Shown: positions 8,121 to 17,420, counted from the stretch's first letter. The stretch: DNA of 64,000 nucleotides from Synechococcales cyanobacterium GL140_1_metabat_312 (GCA_025351345.1 JANXWB010000073.1:17471-81470), one strand, 5' to 3'. Numbers and translations: made by a program. Notes: generated from the sequence alone by a model not told the origin.

Positions 8121-9353
8121 TCATAGCGTTGTCGGATCAAAATCATCCCCATCTTCGTCTTCATCACCCAGATCGGGTTGGACCACAGAGTTTGCAGAAA
8201 CAACAGCGCCCATTTCTAGCTTTTGACGAACTAGAACTTCGAGTTCCTTAGCAAACTCAGGCTTCTCTTCAACATACTTGATCGCATTGTCACGACCTTG
8301 ACTAATGTTGTCGCCATTGTAGCTATACCAAGCACCCTTACGAGTAATTACGCCCGTTTCTTCAGCTAGGTCAACCAAACAACCCAACGTCGAAATTCCT
8401 TTACCAAAAATCACATCAAATTCTGCAATTCGGAATGGAGGGGCAATTTTATTTTTGACCACCTTCACTTTGGCACGAATTCCGTACTCTTCATTCCCTC
8501 GCTTTAGGGTCTGAATCCGACGAATATCCAAGCGCACAGATGCATAAAATTTCAGCGCCTGCCCGCCCGTCGTCGTTTCAGGACTTCCGTAGGTGACACC
8601 AATTTTTTGACGCAATTGATTCAAAAACACCACCGTACAACCAGATTTACCAATGCTCCCGGTAATTTTCCGCAGCGCTTGGCTCATTAGACGGGCTTGC
8701 AAGCCAACGTGATGATCGCCCATTTCGCCTTCAATTTCTGCCCGAGGCACCAGTGCCGCCACCGAGTCAATCACCACAATGTCCACCGCTGCCGATCGAA
8801 CCAACTGATCCACAATTTCCAGAGCAGATTCTCCAGTATCCGGTTGCGAGACTAGAAGATTATTAATATCCACCCCAAGCGCGGCGGCATAAGTTGGGTC
8901 AAGGGCATGTTCCGCATCGACAAAGGCAGCAACTCCACCATTACGCTGCATTTCAGCGATCGCATGAAGCGCGACAGTTGTTTTGCCGGAACTTTCGGGA
9001 CCATAAATTTCGACCACACGACCACGAGGCAACCCTCCACCCAGCGCCAAATCTAGGGTCAATGCACCACTAGGAATGGTCTCGACTTTCATCCGAGTGG
9101 CATCACCAAGGCGCATAATACTGCCCTTGCCGAAGTTGCGTTCAATTTGTCCGAGGACAAGACTGAGCGCCTTTTGTTTTTCTGCACTGGCTTTACTGGC
9201 GGCATTATCCGCAGGGGTTGCTTTTGGTGGCATTCTGGAACTGTCCTTAGAACGTGTGGAATTCTTTGAACTTGGCAAATTTTCTGCCACTGATAGATCG
9301 ACCTCCGCAACGTCGGTCACGAATGTTTCTAATTCTAGCGATTCTTTAGCCAA
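8121..9353 (-). CDS. recA: Recombinase RecA
   Basis: RecA catalyses strand exchange and activates the SOS response where LexA is present. Walker A is GPESSGKTT at residues 118-126. Conserved [10 protein letters not shown] and the acidic tail [14 protein letters not shown] are present. The long 410-residue form starts with TTG at 9353, preceded by GAGGTAAG at good spacing. An internal ATG at 9233 (residue 41), preceded by AAGGA, would give a more canonical RecA beginning [10 protein letters not shown]. The extra 40 residues are Ser/Glu-rich and may not be translated. It is divergent from xseA. Confidence 0.97.
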   Translation of the reverse strand: MAKESLELETFVTDVAEVDLSVAENLPSSKNSTRSKDSSRMPPKATPADNAASKASAEKQKALSLVLGQIERNFGKGSIMRLGDATRMKVETIPSGALTLDLALGGGLPRGRVVEIYGPESSGKTTVALHAIAEMQRNGGVAAFVDAEHALDPTYAAALGVDINNLLVSQPDTGESALEIVDQLVRSAAVDIVVIDSVAALVPRAEIEGEMGDHHVGLQARLMSQALRKITGSIGKSGCTVVFLNQLRQKIGVTYGSPETTTGGQALKFYASVRLDIRRIQTLKRGNEEYGIRAKVKVVKNKIAPPFRIAEFDVIFGKGISTLGCLVDLAEETGVITRKGAWYSYNGDNISQGRDNAIKYVEEKPEFAKELEVLVRQKLEMGAVVSANSVVQPDLGDEDEDGDDFDPTTL

Positions 9354-9554
9354 GGTTCTTACCTCACTTTTATATCACAGTTGCTCTTCAATAGAACAAA
9401 CATATCATAGACTCTTGAGACTAGAACAAATATACTTATATGCTTCACAAGCATAATTCACAAGCCAGTCTATAAAATAGCTCGCAAAATAACTGACACC
9501 ACGCTTTACAGCGGACTCATCACATAATGGTCTGATGAGTTTGAGAGGTATGAA

Positions 9555-11021
9555 ATGAAAGACTCAAGGGCAAAAAGTGGTCAAAAATCAGCACAGGCCG
9601 CCAGTAAGATCAAATCTGGTGCTTATAAGCCTGGATTTGATGCGGCGTTGAGGCTCGATGGGCTTGATTTGGATGGGCTTGATTTGAGTGAATTCGGCGG
9701 GGCCAGTGGGTTGACTGTTCCGAGTTCGGCACGATCGGCTACCCAGGCTCAAGGCAGTTTTCAGGGCGCATCCAACATTCCCCAAGGCACGCTGACCGTT
9801 GAGAGCGTCGCACTGTACATCAAGGTCTGTTTAGAAGACGATTTAAATCTTCAGAAAATTTGGGTATTGGGGGAGATTTCTAGCGTCAACCGAAGCGGGA
9901 AAGGCACCTATTTCACCCTGCAAGACCCAGCCTCAAATCAAGCGATCGCCTGCGTGGTTTGGAATAGCTACGATCAACGGCTTGAAGTGAAACCCCAACA
10001 AGGCGAACAGGTTATTGTTCTCGCCAGCGTTAAAACCTACGCGCAACAAAGCCGCTACCAACTAAACGTCGTCCAAATTCGATCGGCGGGCGAAGGGTTG
10101 CAGGCGTTGAGATATCAGCAATTGCGCGATCGGCTCTATGAAGAAGGTCTTTTTGATCCCGATATAAAATTACCTTTGCCTAAACATCCCCAGACGATCG
10201 CTGTCGTCACTTCTCCGAATGCAGCGGCTTGGGGCGATATTCAAACCACCCTCCGCAATCGATATCCGGGTTTGACAGTGTTGCTATCTCCAGCCACGGT
10301 TCAGGGAGAGACGGCCCCAGATTCCATTGCCAAAGCGATCGATCGAGTGATGGCGGATGGACGGGCGGAAGTGATAATTTTGGCGCGGGGCGGTGGAGCA
10401 ACGGAGGATTTGGCTTGTTTCAATGATGAGCGGGTAGTGCGGGCGATTGCAACTTGCACTATTCCCATTATTTCGGGAATTGGCCACGATCGCGATGAGT
10501 CTCTCGCGGATCTGGCAGCAGACTATGCGGCTCACACTCCCACGGCAGCGGCTGAAATCGTGGTGCCAGATCTTCAAGCATTGACGGACCAGCATTTGCA
10601 GCGGGTGATGTCGGTACAAGACTCAGTGAATTATACGATTTCCCATCATCAAGACAAACTTCAGCAATTCCAACGACGGCTGCGGCTGGTGCGGCCCGAT
10701 CGGCAACTAGACCAAGCCCAACAGCGACTTCACTGGCTGAAGCAACAAATTATCCAATCGATGCGATCGCAGCTTATCCAACATCAATCGACCCAGACCC
10801 GCCTGGAAACTAAACTAACGGCCCTTGATCCCCATGCGGTTTTGGCCCGAGGCTACGCGGTGGTGCGATCGGAATTGGCACACTCGCAGACGGTGATGCA
10901 ATCGATAACGGACTTGACGATCGGGCAAATTGTGGAACTGCAATTGGGCGAAGGACTGGCGACGGCGAAAATCATTACGATTGAAGGTAGAGCGATCGAT
11001 AAGCAGCCGATCGATACCTAG
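9555..11021 (+). CDS. xseA: Exodeoxyribonuclease VII large subunit
   Basis: The catalytic subunit of ExoVII, which degrades single-stranded DNA in repair. After a non-conserved lead of about 75 residues it has the N-terminal OB-fold (about 78-165, with GTYFTLQDPASNQAIACVVW) and the catalytic domain with GIGHDRDESLADLAADYAAH, the family's conserved GHD region. GAGAGG at 9543-9548 supports this start. The lead carries an LDGLDLDGLDL repeat encoded by near-identical DNA units and is probably disordered. xseB follows 53 bases later, and recA is divergent. Confidence 0.95.
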   Translation: MKDSRAKSGQKSAQAASKIKSGAYKPGFDAALRLDGLDLDGLDLSEFGGASGLTVPSSARSATQAQGSFQGASNIPQGTLTVESVALYIKVCLEDDLNLQKIWVLGEISSVNRSGKGTYFTLQDPASNQAIACVVWNSYDQRLEVKPQQGEQVIVLASVKTYAQQSRYQLNVVQIRSAGEGLQALRYQQLRDRLYEEGLFDPDIKLPLPKHPQTIAVVTSPNAAAWGDIQTTLRNRYPGLTVLLSPATVQGETAPDSIAKAIDRVMADGRAEVIILARGGGATEDLACFNDERVVRAIATCTIPIISGIGHDRDESLADLAADYAAHTPTAAAEIVVPDLQALTDQHLQRVMSVQDSVNYTISHHQDKLQQFQRRLRLVRPDRQLDQAQQRLHWLKQQIIQSMRSQLIQHQSTQTRLETKLTALDPHAVLARGYAVVRSELAHSQTVMQSITDLTIGQIVELQLGEGLATAKIITIEGRAIDKQPIDT

Positions 11022-11074
11022 AACTCGATTCAATTCAAAGATTCAGGAAACAATAATTTGAGGAGAATTTTAAA

Positions 11075-11308
11075 ATGGCCGTCTCACGCAAAACCAAAAC
11101 CGCCGAACTCTGGAATTACGAAAGCACCGTCGAAAAAATTGAGGACATTCTGGGACTTATGGAATCTGGGGATATGAGCTTGAACGATGTGTTTGAACAG
11201 TTTGGAGTGGCAGCAGCCTACTTAAAGGAGTGCGATCGATTTTTGGGAGAACGACGATCGCAAGTGGAGCTACTCATTGAGCAGTTGACGGATGAACCGG
11301 ACTTCTAA
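11075..11308 (+). CDS. xseB: Exodeoxyribonuclease VII small subunit
   Basis: A 77-residue helical protein of typical family length that assembles on XseA. It has the conserved lead WNYESTVEKIEDILGLMESG and the following SLNDVFEQF. AGGAG lies upstream of the ATG. It forms an operon with xseA. Confidence 0.92.
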   Translation: MAVSRKTKTAELWNYESTVEKIEDILGLMESGDMSLNDVFEQFGVAAAYLKECDRFLGERRSQVELLIEQLTDEPDF

Positions 11309-11355
11309 GAGGATGAATGTGAACCCTGTTTGATAACACTGAGTAACAAAAAATT

Positions 11356-12411
11356 ATGGCAGCAAAAATTCCCGTTACGATTATCACCGGATTTCTGGGT
11401 AGCGGTAAGACCAGCCTAATTCGCAATCTCTTACAAAATAATCAAGGTCGTCGGATTGCGGTCTTGGTGAATGAATTTGGAGAGCTAGGAATTGATGGTG
11501 AATTGCTAAAAGCCTGTCAAGTTTGTGATGAGGAAGATGGCCCGATCGTGGCGAGCAACATCGTAGAACTCACCAATGGTTGTCTTTGTTGCACCGTTCA
11601 AGAAGAGTTCTATCCCGTTATGCAACAACTTCTAGAGCGTCGGGATCAAATCGATTGTATTTTGATCGAAACCTCTGGACTCGCATTACCAAAACCCCTA
11701 ATTAAAGCGTTCAAATGGCAAGACATTCGCCATGCTTTGACGGTCGATGGTGTGGTGACAGTGGTGGACTGTGAAGCGGTCTCAACCGGAACATTAGCGA
11801 AGGATTTGGCAGCACTCGAAGCCCAACGCAAAGCTGATCCTAACCTAGATCACGAGACTCCACTTCAAGAACTATTTGAGGACCAATTGGCCTGTGCGGA
11901 TTTAGTTGTACTGAACAAATCTGATTTGGTGACAGCGACACAACTAGAAGAAGTTCAAGCCTTAGTTCAAGCTGAATTACCTAGAGCCGTGAAAATGGTC
12001 GTTCATGGTCGCGATGACGCAGATTTACCGAATGATTTACTGTTGGGATTTAATGCCGCAGTAGAAGATCATTTAGCCGATCGTCCAAGTCATCATGACC
12101 AAGAAGAAGACCATGATCACGACGAAGAAATTGATTCAACTCATATCGTCCTTAACGCTAGCTTTGATCCCGTTCTATTACGTGAAGGACTAGAGCAAAT
12201 TGTATTAGAGCAGGAAGTCTATCGAGTCAAAGGCTTCGTGTCGGTTCCCGATAAGGCCATGCGTCTGGTGGTTCAGGGCGTGGGATCGCGGTTTGAAGAC
12301 TTTTACGATCGTTCTTGGAAACCTGAAGAGCCTCGATTGACTAAGCTTGTCTTCATTGGAAAACAGCTTAATCGATCGCAAATTGAAAATACGTTACTGA
12401 AAATAAGCTAA
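11356..12411 (+). CDS. cobW: CobW-type GTPase (G3E family metal chaperone)
   Basis: A 351-residue P-loop GTPase of the COG0523 group. The GTPase motif GFLGSGKTSLIRNLL is near residues 12-26. The metal-binding GCLCC is at 75-79 and NKSD at about 187. A His/Asp-rich stretch (HHDQEEDHDHDEE) near 245-257 and a CobW_C domain follow. Such proteins deliver metal ions; the DEEDGPIVASN insertion before CLCC resembles CobW linked to cobalt and cobalamin. The metal is not shown by sequence. The AdoCbl-dependent reductase at 55976 is a plausible downstream user of cobalamin. Confidence 0.85.
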   Translation: MAAKIPVTIITGFLGSGKTSLIRNLLQNNQGRRIAVLVNEFGELGIDGELLKACQVCDEEDGPIVASNIVELTNGCLCCTVQEEFYPVMQQLLERRDQIDCILIETSGLALPKPLIKAFKWQDIRHALTVDGVVTVVDCEAVSTGTLAKDLAALEAQRKADPNLDHETPLQELFEDQLACADLVVLNKSDLVTATQLEEVQALVQAELPRAVKMVVHGRDDADLPNDLLLGFNAAVEDHLADRPSHHDQEEDHDHDEEIDSTHIVLNASFDPVLLREGLEQIVLEQEVYRVKGFVSVPDKAMRLVVQGVGSRFEDFYDRSWKPEEPRLTKLVFIGKQLNRSQIENTLLKIS

Positions 12412-12470
12412 AGGTTTGACTAGAGCCTTTCAGCAAACCTATATATGACTTTAGCGGGGAGACACCTAAT

Positions 12471-12770
12471 CTATAGGTTTTCACCGCATACATCAACTAA
12501 ATAACAAAGCGATCGGAATCGTAGTCCCACAAACTGGTCATAGAGTGGATTGATTTTACACATTGGTGGAATGTGCGCCACTTTGTGACCTAAAACGATG
12601 ACATCACGTTCAAATGGACATTGGGCAGGGATCAGCTTACAGAATAAGTGAGCGCGGTCACGATCGGTGATTTCCACATTATCAATCCAGTTCCGAATTG
12701 GTTTCAGCAATGTATCTAAAAAATTTGGTGTTGGAGCATTAAACGAAGAAGCTAAATTGAATTCAGACAT
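12471..12770 (-). CDS. Mo-dependent nitrogenase C-terminus-like small protein
   Basis: A 99-residue protein with the pattern of the cyanobacterial Mo-nitro_C family: LLKPIRNWIDNVEI, CKLIPAQCPFERDV, IPPMCKINPLYDQ and RFRSLCYLVDVCGE. Despite the name, such proteins occur in non-fixing cyanobacteria and their role is unknown. Five cysteines suggest metal or redox chemistry. No nif gene is visible here. The gene is convergent with cobW. Confidence 0.8.
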   Translation of the reverse strand: MSEFNLASSFNAPTPNFLDTLLKPIRNWIDNVEITDRDRAHLFCKLIPAQCPFERDVIVLGHKVAHIPPMCKINPLYDQFVGLRFRSLCYLVDVCGENL

Positions 12771-13198
12771 AGAAAAGATTACCTGAATAGTTCATATCCG
12801 GGATATATTGCTTACCCGGCTTTCCATACTCAAGATACCCATATAATTCTTCAAATTCCGTAAAGTTAGCAGCGAATACGAAGTCTTTTAATGAAGAGAG
12901 AATGTAAGTATCTCAGATCGTATATCTGCCTAAGCGCATGTTATCCATAGATATTTTAAAATAAGGTAAAATTGTGTATTAGTTGCTACTTTTAATGAAT
13001 TAAACAGAATTGGATTTTTCTGTTTAGTGCTGCTTTAGTATGCTTCAAGGGTAACGCGTCAAATTAAGTCCGTTTCAAGTCTGTGGAAATCGCCTTGGAA
13101 AGTTGGGTTAGAAACTTGGACAGGACACAGTATGATAATCTCGGTTTGTACTCAATACCAGCGATCGCCCTCTAAAATAGATTATTTGAAAGAATTTT
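12771..13198. promoter_or_regulatory. Intergenic region with a palindrome and a upp promoter
   Basis: A 428-base region with no convincing ORF. ATATCC-G-GGATAT (12794-12806) is a near-perfect palindrome 24 bases upstream of the small gene at 12770, a possible operator for it. For upp, TTAGAA (13108-13113), a 17-nt spacer and TATGAT (13131-13136) form a plausible -35/-10 pair about 60 bases before the ATG. The rest is AT-rich, with no hairpin I would name. Confidence 0.4.
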
Positions 13199-13849
13199 AT
13201 GACCCTTCAACTCCGCGTCTACGTTCCACCTCACCCCCTGATTAAGCATTGGCTAGGGGTTGCTCGTGATGCGGGAACGCCGTCGGCTTTGTTTAGAAGT
13301 GCGATGACCGAGTTAGGGCGTTGGTTGACCTATGAGGCGGTCCGTGACTGGTTGCCAACGATGGATACGACGGTCCAAACTCCTCTTGCGCCTTGTCCTG
13401 CAACCTTCATTGATACCCAGATTCCGGTTGTTGTTGTGCCTATTCTGCGGGCGGGGTTGAGTCTTTTGGATGGGGCACAGTCGTTGTTGCCACTGTCGTC
13501 AATTTATCATTTAGGAATTGTTCGCGATGAGACCACGCTTCAGCCTAAGTGTTATTTAAATAAATTTCCAGAAAAGTTCAATCCGCAAACCCGTGTTGTA
13601 ATTACGGATCCAATGTTGGCTACGGGCGGAACGATGACGATCGCAATGGATGAACTGACGGCTCGCGGTATTGATCCCGGTAATGTGCGGGTTGTGTCGG
13701 TGGTCGCGGCCCATGCGGCGTTGCAAAAGTTAAGTGTGACGTATCCAAGCTTGACGATTTTTACAGCCGCGATCGATGAGACACTAAATGAGCGAGGATA
13801 CATCGTTCCAGGATTGGGCGATGCGGGCGATCGGACCTTTGGCACTTAG
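13199..13849 (+). CDS. upp: Uracil phosphoribosyltransferase
   Basis: A 216-residue salvage enzyme making UMP from uracil and PRPP. It contains the PRPP-binding loop ITDPMLATGGTM near residues 134-145 and the family elements VPILRAGLSLLDG and IDETLNERGYIVPGLGDAGDR. It is complete, of usual length, and its ATG follows an AAAG-rich stretch. Confidence 0.95.
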   Translation: MTLQLRVYVPPHPLIKHWLGVARDAGTPSALFRSAMTELGRWLTYEAVRDWLPTMDTTVQTPLAPCPATFIDTQIPVVVVPILRAGLSLLDGAQSLLPLSSIYHLGIVRDETTLQPKCYLNKFPEKFNPQTRVVITDPMLATGGTMTIAMDELTARGIDPGNVRVVSVVAAHAALQKLSVTYPSLTIFTAAIDETLNERGYIVPGLGDAGDRTFGT

Positions 13850-13892
13850 GCGTTAGACTTTTCAGGACTAATACTTATCAGATGGATGAATT

Positions 13893-14285
13893 ATGAGTCA
13901 GCAAGATAATTTTTCTACTGGATTTCTTCTCGGTGCCGTAGTTGGGGGCATTGTGGGTGGAGTGTTGGGATCTGTTTTGGTGAAACGGTTGCCGGATGAA
14001 GAGATGACTGTAGATAAGAACGATCGGTTGCCGGAGGTAAAACCACCTGCAAAGCGGCCTCTACGATCGGCTCCAGTAACCCAGCAAGAACAAGAATCGG
14101 CTAGTTCTGAGACCGCTCGTCGGAGTCTAGAAGATAAGATCGCGCAGTTAAATGATGCAATAGATGATGTGCGGGACCAACTGAAGCGAGTCAGTGGTGG
14201 GGCCAGTTCGCCTAAAGAAGGACTACCGTTGACTGAATCGGGCAACGATGCGATCGGTTTGGAGTTGAAGGCGGATGAATCCTAA
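13893..14285 (+). CDS. Single-pass membrane protein with coiled coil, unknown
   Basis: 130 residues: a glycine-zipper membrane helix at about 9-32 (GFLLGAVVGGIVGGVLGSVLV), a Pro/Lys-rich middle, and a predicted coiled coil at about 85-110 (LEDKIAQLNDAIDDVRDQLK). It resembles YtxH-like small membrane proteins only in layout. It follows upp by 43 bases in the same direction. Confidence 0.7.
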   Translation: MSQQDNFSTGFLLGAVVGGIVGGVLGSVLVKRLPDEEMTVDKNDRLPEVKPPAKRPLRSAPVTQQEQESASSETARRSLEDKIAQLNDAIDDVRDQLKRVSGGASSPKEGLPLTESGNDAIGLELKADES

Positions 14286-14397
14286 GGTGGGTAATCCTTA
14301 ATCATCGGGCGGGTCCAGATTTCTCCGAAGTGTGGGAAACTCGTTAAAATAGAGACTGTATAGCTTGGAACAATAGGTTTCATTTGAGGAGCGCACC

Positions 14398-14673
14398 ATG
14401 ACATCAAGTTTGAATCCTGCAACTGTTATTTCTTCCTTTTTGGGCATCTACAGCACAATCTTGTTGATTCGTGTTCTGTTAACCTGGTTTCCCAGTATCA
14501 ATTGGTTTGATCAGCCGTTTGCAACCTTGGCTGAGTTGACTGATCCATACTTGAATATATTTCGATCGATTATTCCACCATTGGGCGGGTTTGATATCTC
14601 GGCAATGTTGGCAATATTTGCATTACAATTTGCTCAAAATATTGTTTCGAGTCAGTTAACTAGTGTGTTCTAG
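14398..14673 (+). CDS. YggT family membrane protein
   Basis: A 91-residue protein with two hydrophobic segments and the family signature of a tryptophan/proline turn followed by DPYLNIFRSIIPP. YggT proteins (CCB3-like in plastids) are linked to membrane protein assembly or cell division in some bacteria; the role here is not known. A GAGGAG ribosome-binding site precedes the ATG. Confidence 0.88.
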   Translation: MTSSLNPATVISSFLGIYSTILLIRVLLTWFPSINWFDQPFATLAELTDPYLNIFRSIIPPLGGFDISAMLAIFALQFAQNIVSSQLTSVF

Positions 14674-14716
14674 TGACTTGGCTATAGGTGTGATTTAGCT
14701 ATGGTTTAGAGTAAGG

Positions 14717-14748
14717 GCGATCGTATCAGATGGGTGCGATCGCTTTTT
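14717..14748 (+). terminator. Terminator built from two HIP1-type half motifs
   Basis: GCGATCG (14717-14723) pairs with CGATCGC (14737-14743) around a 13-nt loop and is followed by TTTTT. It lies 44 bases after the YggT gene and has the form of an intrinsic terminator whose stem is made of the genome's abundant HIP1 motif. Confidence 0.7.
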
Positions 14749-14786
14749 AAGTTGATATTTCAAGTATTGGTAGCACGGAAATTTTC

Positions 14787-16325
14787 ATGGCTGAGAAACG
14801 AATTATTCTTTGGTACCGTAATGATTTGCGGATTCATGACCACGAACCGCTATGCAAGGCGGCAAAATCGGGAGCAAAAATTATTCCGGTGTATTGTTTT
14901 GACGATCGGCAATTTGGGAAAACACCGTTTGGATTTCCGAAGACTGGAGCATTTCGGGCACAGTTTTTATTAGAATCTGTAGCAGATTTACGGGCTTCGT
15001 TGCGATCGCTCGGCAGTGACTTGGTGGTGCTACTAGGAAAGCCTGAAGTCGAAGTTGTTAAGTTAGGTCAGGAACTCGAAGTATCGTCAGTTTTTTTCTA
15101 TGAAGAAGTAACAGCGGAAGAATTATTCGTGGAATCGGCATTAACGAATGCATTGGAGTTAGCGAAAATTCCAATTAAAAAATTCTGGGGACACACATTG
15201 TATCATCGAGACGATTTACCCTTTGCCGTTAGCGAATTGCCCGAATTATTTACTAATTTTCGCAAACAGGTCGAAAAAGAATCGACAGTAAATGCCCTAC
15301 TGCCATCCCCTCAACGATTGGCCCCGCTGCCGGATACAGTTGATACGGGCGAAATTCCGACCTTAGAACGCTTTGGCCTAACCAATCCCGAAAAAGATTC
15401 TCGTCAACAAATCGAGTTTCGGGGCGGGGAAACGGCAGGAATCGATCGGGTAAATGAGTATATTTGGAAGCGCGATCGGTTAAAGGTTTATAAAGAAACG
15501 CGAAATGGAATGTTGAATCCAGATGATTCATCGAAATTTTCGCCGTGGTTAGCATTGGGTTGTTTGTCGCCTCGCTATTTATATTGGCAGGTGGATGACT
15601 ATGAAGAAAAGCGGGTGAAAAATGATTCGACCTATTGGTTGATTTTTGAATTGTTGTGGCGTGATTATTTCCGCTGGGTGAGCAGGAAACATGGGGCAAA
15701 AATTTTCAAAGTCCAGGGTTTACAAGGTGTTTCTGTTCCGTGGAAGCAAGACTGGGAACGCTTTGAATTGTGGCGCGATGGGCTAACGGGATTTCCATTA
15801 GTGGACGCAAATATGCGCGAGTTGGCGACGACGGGCTATATGTCTAATCGGGGGCGACAGAATGTTGGGAGTTTTTTGACTAAGAATTTGGGGATTGATT
15901 GGCGAATGGGTGCGGAGTATTTTGAGTCGGTATTAATTGATTATGATCCCTGTAGTAATTGGGGAAATTGGAACTATACGGCGGGTGTGGGAAATGATGC
16001 GCGGGGATTCCGATTTTTTAATATTACAAAACAGTCGCGAGATTACGATCCCCAAGGTGATTATGCGCGACATTGGCTGCCGGAATTGGCACAGGTACCG
16101 GGCGCGAAAATTCATGATGTGGCGAAGTTGAATGCGACGGAGCAAACTGGATTTGGGGTGCGGCTGGGGGTGGACTATCCAAATCCGATCGTAGACTTAT
16201 TCCAGTCAGCGGCGGCGAATGAGAAAATTTACAATACAGCGTTTGGGATTGTAAAGCAGGATGGAGGTCGTCAAGGTGAGGCACGATCGTCCCAAAAATC
16301 TCCGCCTCGAAGACGATCATTATAA
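14787..16325 (+). CDS. cry: Cryptochrome DASH (photolyase family)
   Basis: A 512-residue flavoprotein. Residues 1-130 are the photolyase N-terminal alpha/beta domain (RIILWYRNDLRIHDHEPL). Residues about 200-480 are the FAD-binding helical domain with DANMRELATTGYMSNRGRQN and SNWGNWNYTAGVGNDARG. These last segments are typical of CRY-DASH rather than CPD photolyases. CRY-DASH proteins bind FAD and an antenna, and repair single-stranded CPDs or act as light sensors. A basic tail (KSPPRRRSL) ends the protein. Confidence 0.9.
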   Translation: MAEKRIILWYRNDLRIHDHEPLCKAAKSGAKIIPVYCFDDRQFGKTPFGFPKTGAFRAQFLLESVADLRASLRSLGSDLVVLLGKPEVEVVKLGQELEVSSVFFYEEVTAEELFVESALTNALELAKIPIKKFWGHTLYHRDDLPFAVSELPELFTNFRKQVEKESTVNALLPSPQRLAPLPDTVDTGEIPTLERFGLTNPEKDSRQQIEFRGGETAGIDRVNEYIWKRDRLKVYKETRNGMLNPDDSSKFSPWLALGCLSPRYLYWQVDDYEEKRVKNDSTYWLIFELLWRDYFRWVSRKHGAKIFKVQGLQGVSVPWKQDWERFELWRDGLTGFPLVDANMRELATTGYMSNRGRQNVGSFLTKNLGIDWRMGAEYFESVLIDYDPCSNWGNWNYTAGVGNDARGFRFFNITKQSRDYDPQGDYARHWLPELAQVPGAKIHDVAKLNATEQTGFGVRLGVDYPNPIVDLFQSAAANEKIYNTAFGIVKQDGGRQGEARSSQKSPPRRRSL

Positions 16326-16419
16326 TCCACCGTTGAGTCTAGATGTGAGAAAATCTCGTTTTGTCCGGATGGAGCCTGTCCCTTGGGGTATAGAGGAATG
16401 GTAGATGCACCCTGATGAT

Positions 16420-16445
16420 AACCTCGACTTCGGTTGAGGTTTTTT
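16420..16445 (+). terminator. Terminator with UUCG tetraloop after cry
   Basis: AACCTCGAC (16420-16428), TTCG loop, GTTGAGGTT (16433-16441): a 9-bp stem with one G-T wobble, followed by a T-run to 16445. It is a strong intrinsic terminator about 95 bases after the cry stop. Confidence 0.9.
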
Positions 16446-16544
16446 ATTGAGTGGGTTTGATGCATAGACGATCTGAGGGTCCTGAGTGACAAATTATTGT
16501 TGTTATTTCGCAAGTGTTGGTTAGTATTCAGTTGAGTGTCGATC

Positions 16545-16921
16545 GATCGCATTTCATTCATTTCTTAGCTGTGGAGCCGATTTTTTATTAGTCAGCAATT
16601 CATTTGAGAAGTAGATTTGGGATGAAAATAAATTGGCTTCCTTTTCCTGGAACTTGCTGAAATCCCATCTTTTGCAATTGTTTCAGTTGACGAATTTTCT
16701 GAGGCATTGGCACTGGTTCGATCGGTATGTAACATTTTACTATATTCAGATCTATGATTACAATCCCTTCAAATTCAATCAATCGCCCCTCCAGAATCAC
16801 CAATTCAAATTCGATCGTTTATCCCCAATCTTTGAACCATCGCATTTCATCCATCTCTTAGCTACGGAGCTGCTTTCGCTATTAGTCTGCGATTCATTCG
16901 CGAGGTGGATTGTAGGCGAAG
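16545..16921. repeat. Imperfect direct repeat pair flanking a decayed hicA-like fragment
   Basis: About 82 bases at 16545-16626 recur at 16838-16921 with one single-base gap, roughly three quarters identical by eye. Shared blocks include ATCGCATTTCAT, TCTTAGCT, GGAGC and ATTAGTC. The pair flanks the truncated hicA-like ORF (16600-16707), and the second copy ends about 50 bases before hicB. The rest of 16446-16975 has no other convincing gene. An old duplication during toxin-antitoxin turnover is the simplest reading. Confidence 0.6.
16600..16707 (-). pseudogene. Truncated HicA-toxin-like fragment
   Basis: From an ATG at 16707 the frame reads about 35 residues: MPQKIRQLKQLQKMGFQQVP, then GKGSQFIFIPNLLLK. 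This matches the start of one HicA type (MPxKIREL...GF...GKGSH) but stops before the second half of the fold, and Gln replaces the conserved His after GKGS. The frame is open upstream to 16803 without likeness to anything I know. It is read as the remnant of a second hicA, opposite in direction to the intact pair downstream. Confidence 0.5.
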
Positions 16922-16922
16922 A

Positions 16923-16943
16923 TTGTTATACAACTGCTATAGT
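16923..16943 (+). promoter_or_regulatory. Putative hicB promoter and operator
   Basis: TTGTTATACAA (16923-16933), an inverted repeat, sits directly before TATAGT (16938-16943), a good -10 hexamer, 33 bases upstream of the hicB ATG. HicB proteins usually repress their own promoter, so the palindrome is a candidate site. No good -35 is seen. Confidence 0.4.
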
Positions 16944-16975
16944 CAACATGATTAATAGTTTTAAGAGTTTTCAGT

Positions 16976-17203
16976 ATGAAACAACTCAAACAATTTACAG
17001 CATTAATTGAACGAGAAGATGATGGTTATGTTTCCCTGTGTCCTGAACTGGATATTGCTAGCCAAGGTGATACCGTCGAAGAAGCTAGAATTAATTTAAT
17101 CGAAGCGATCGAACTGTTCTTTGAGGTTGCAGATCCTAAGGAGATAGCTAGTAGACTGCAATCGGAAGTCTTCATCACCCGGTTAGAGGTTTGTGTTGGC
17201 TAA
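16976..17203 (+). CDS. hicB: HicB-type antitoxin
   Basis: A 75-residue protein with the HicB N-terminal fold: FTALIEREDDGYVSLCPELD, then ASQGDTVEEARINLIEAIEL. It should bind and neutralise HicA. It lacks an obvious C-terminal DNA-binding extension, being short for the family. The stop overlaps the hicA start by 11 bases, so the two are co-translated. Antitoxin-first order is a common variant. Confidence 0.9.
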   Translation: MKQLKQFTALIEREDDGYVSLCPELDIASQGDTVEEARINLIEAIELFFEVADPKEIASRLQSEVFITRLEVCVG

Positions 17204-17420
17204 ATTACAGACATTTTTTGGAAAGGAGATCTGTGAACTTCTCAGCCAGTATGGTTTTGTCAAGGTTCGACAGAAAGGTAGTCATGTAATGATGCAGAAG
17301 AGGACTGATGAAACAACGATTACGATTCCAGTCCCAAATCATAAACAATTAAAATCTGGTACGCTCTCATCGATCGTTAGACAGTCGCAATTAGAACGAT
17401 TGATTTTTAAGGTTGAATGA
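17193..17420 (+). CDS. hicA: HicA-type mRNA interferase toxin
   Basis: A 75-residue protein with a dsRNA-binding-like HicA fold: LLSQYGFVKVRQKGSHVMM, with the catalytic His in GSH, and IPVPNHKQLKSGTLSSIVRQ. HicA cleaves mRNA when unopposed. The start is GTG at 17193 inside the hicB end; TTG at 17196 is an alternative. The gene looks intact, unlike the fragment at 16600. Confidence 0.9.
   Translation: MLAKLQTFFGKEICELLSQYGFVKVRQKGSHVMMQKRTDETTITIPVPNHKQLKSGTLSSIVRQSQLERLIFKVE

Noticed and set aside
9391..9435. LexA/SOS box upstream of recA
   Set aside because: AGAACAAA occurs twice 30 bases apart as a direct repeat; the cyanobacterial LexA site needs an inverted arrangement, and none is seen.
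12412..12480. Terminator after cobW
   Set aside because: AGGTTTG/CAAACCT and AACCTATA/TATAGGTT pair, but the first has no T-run and the second overlaps the end of the convergent gene.
16326..16419. A small RNA between cry and its terminator
   Set aside because: The segment fits a 3'-UTR of cry; it has no own promoter, and I could not match it to a known cyanobacterial sRNA.
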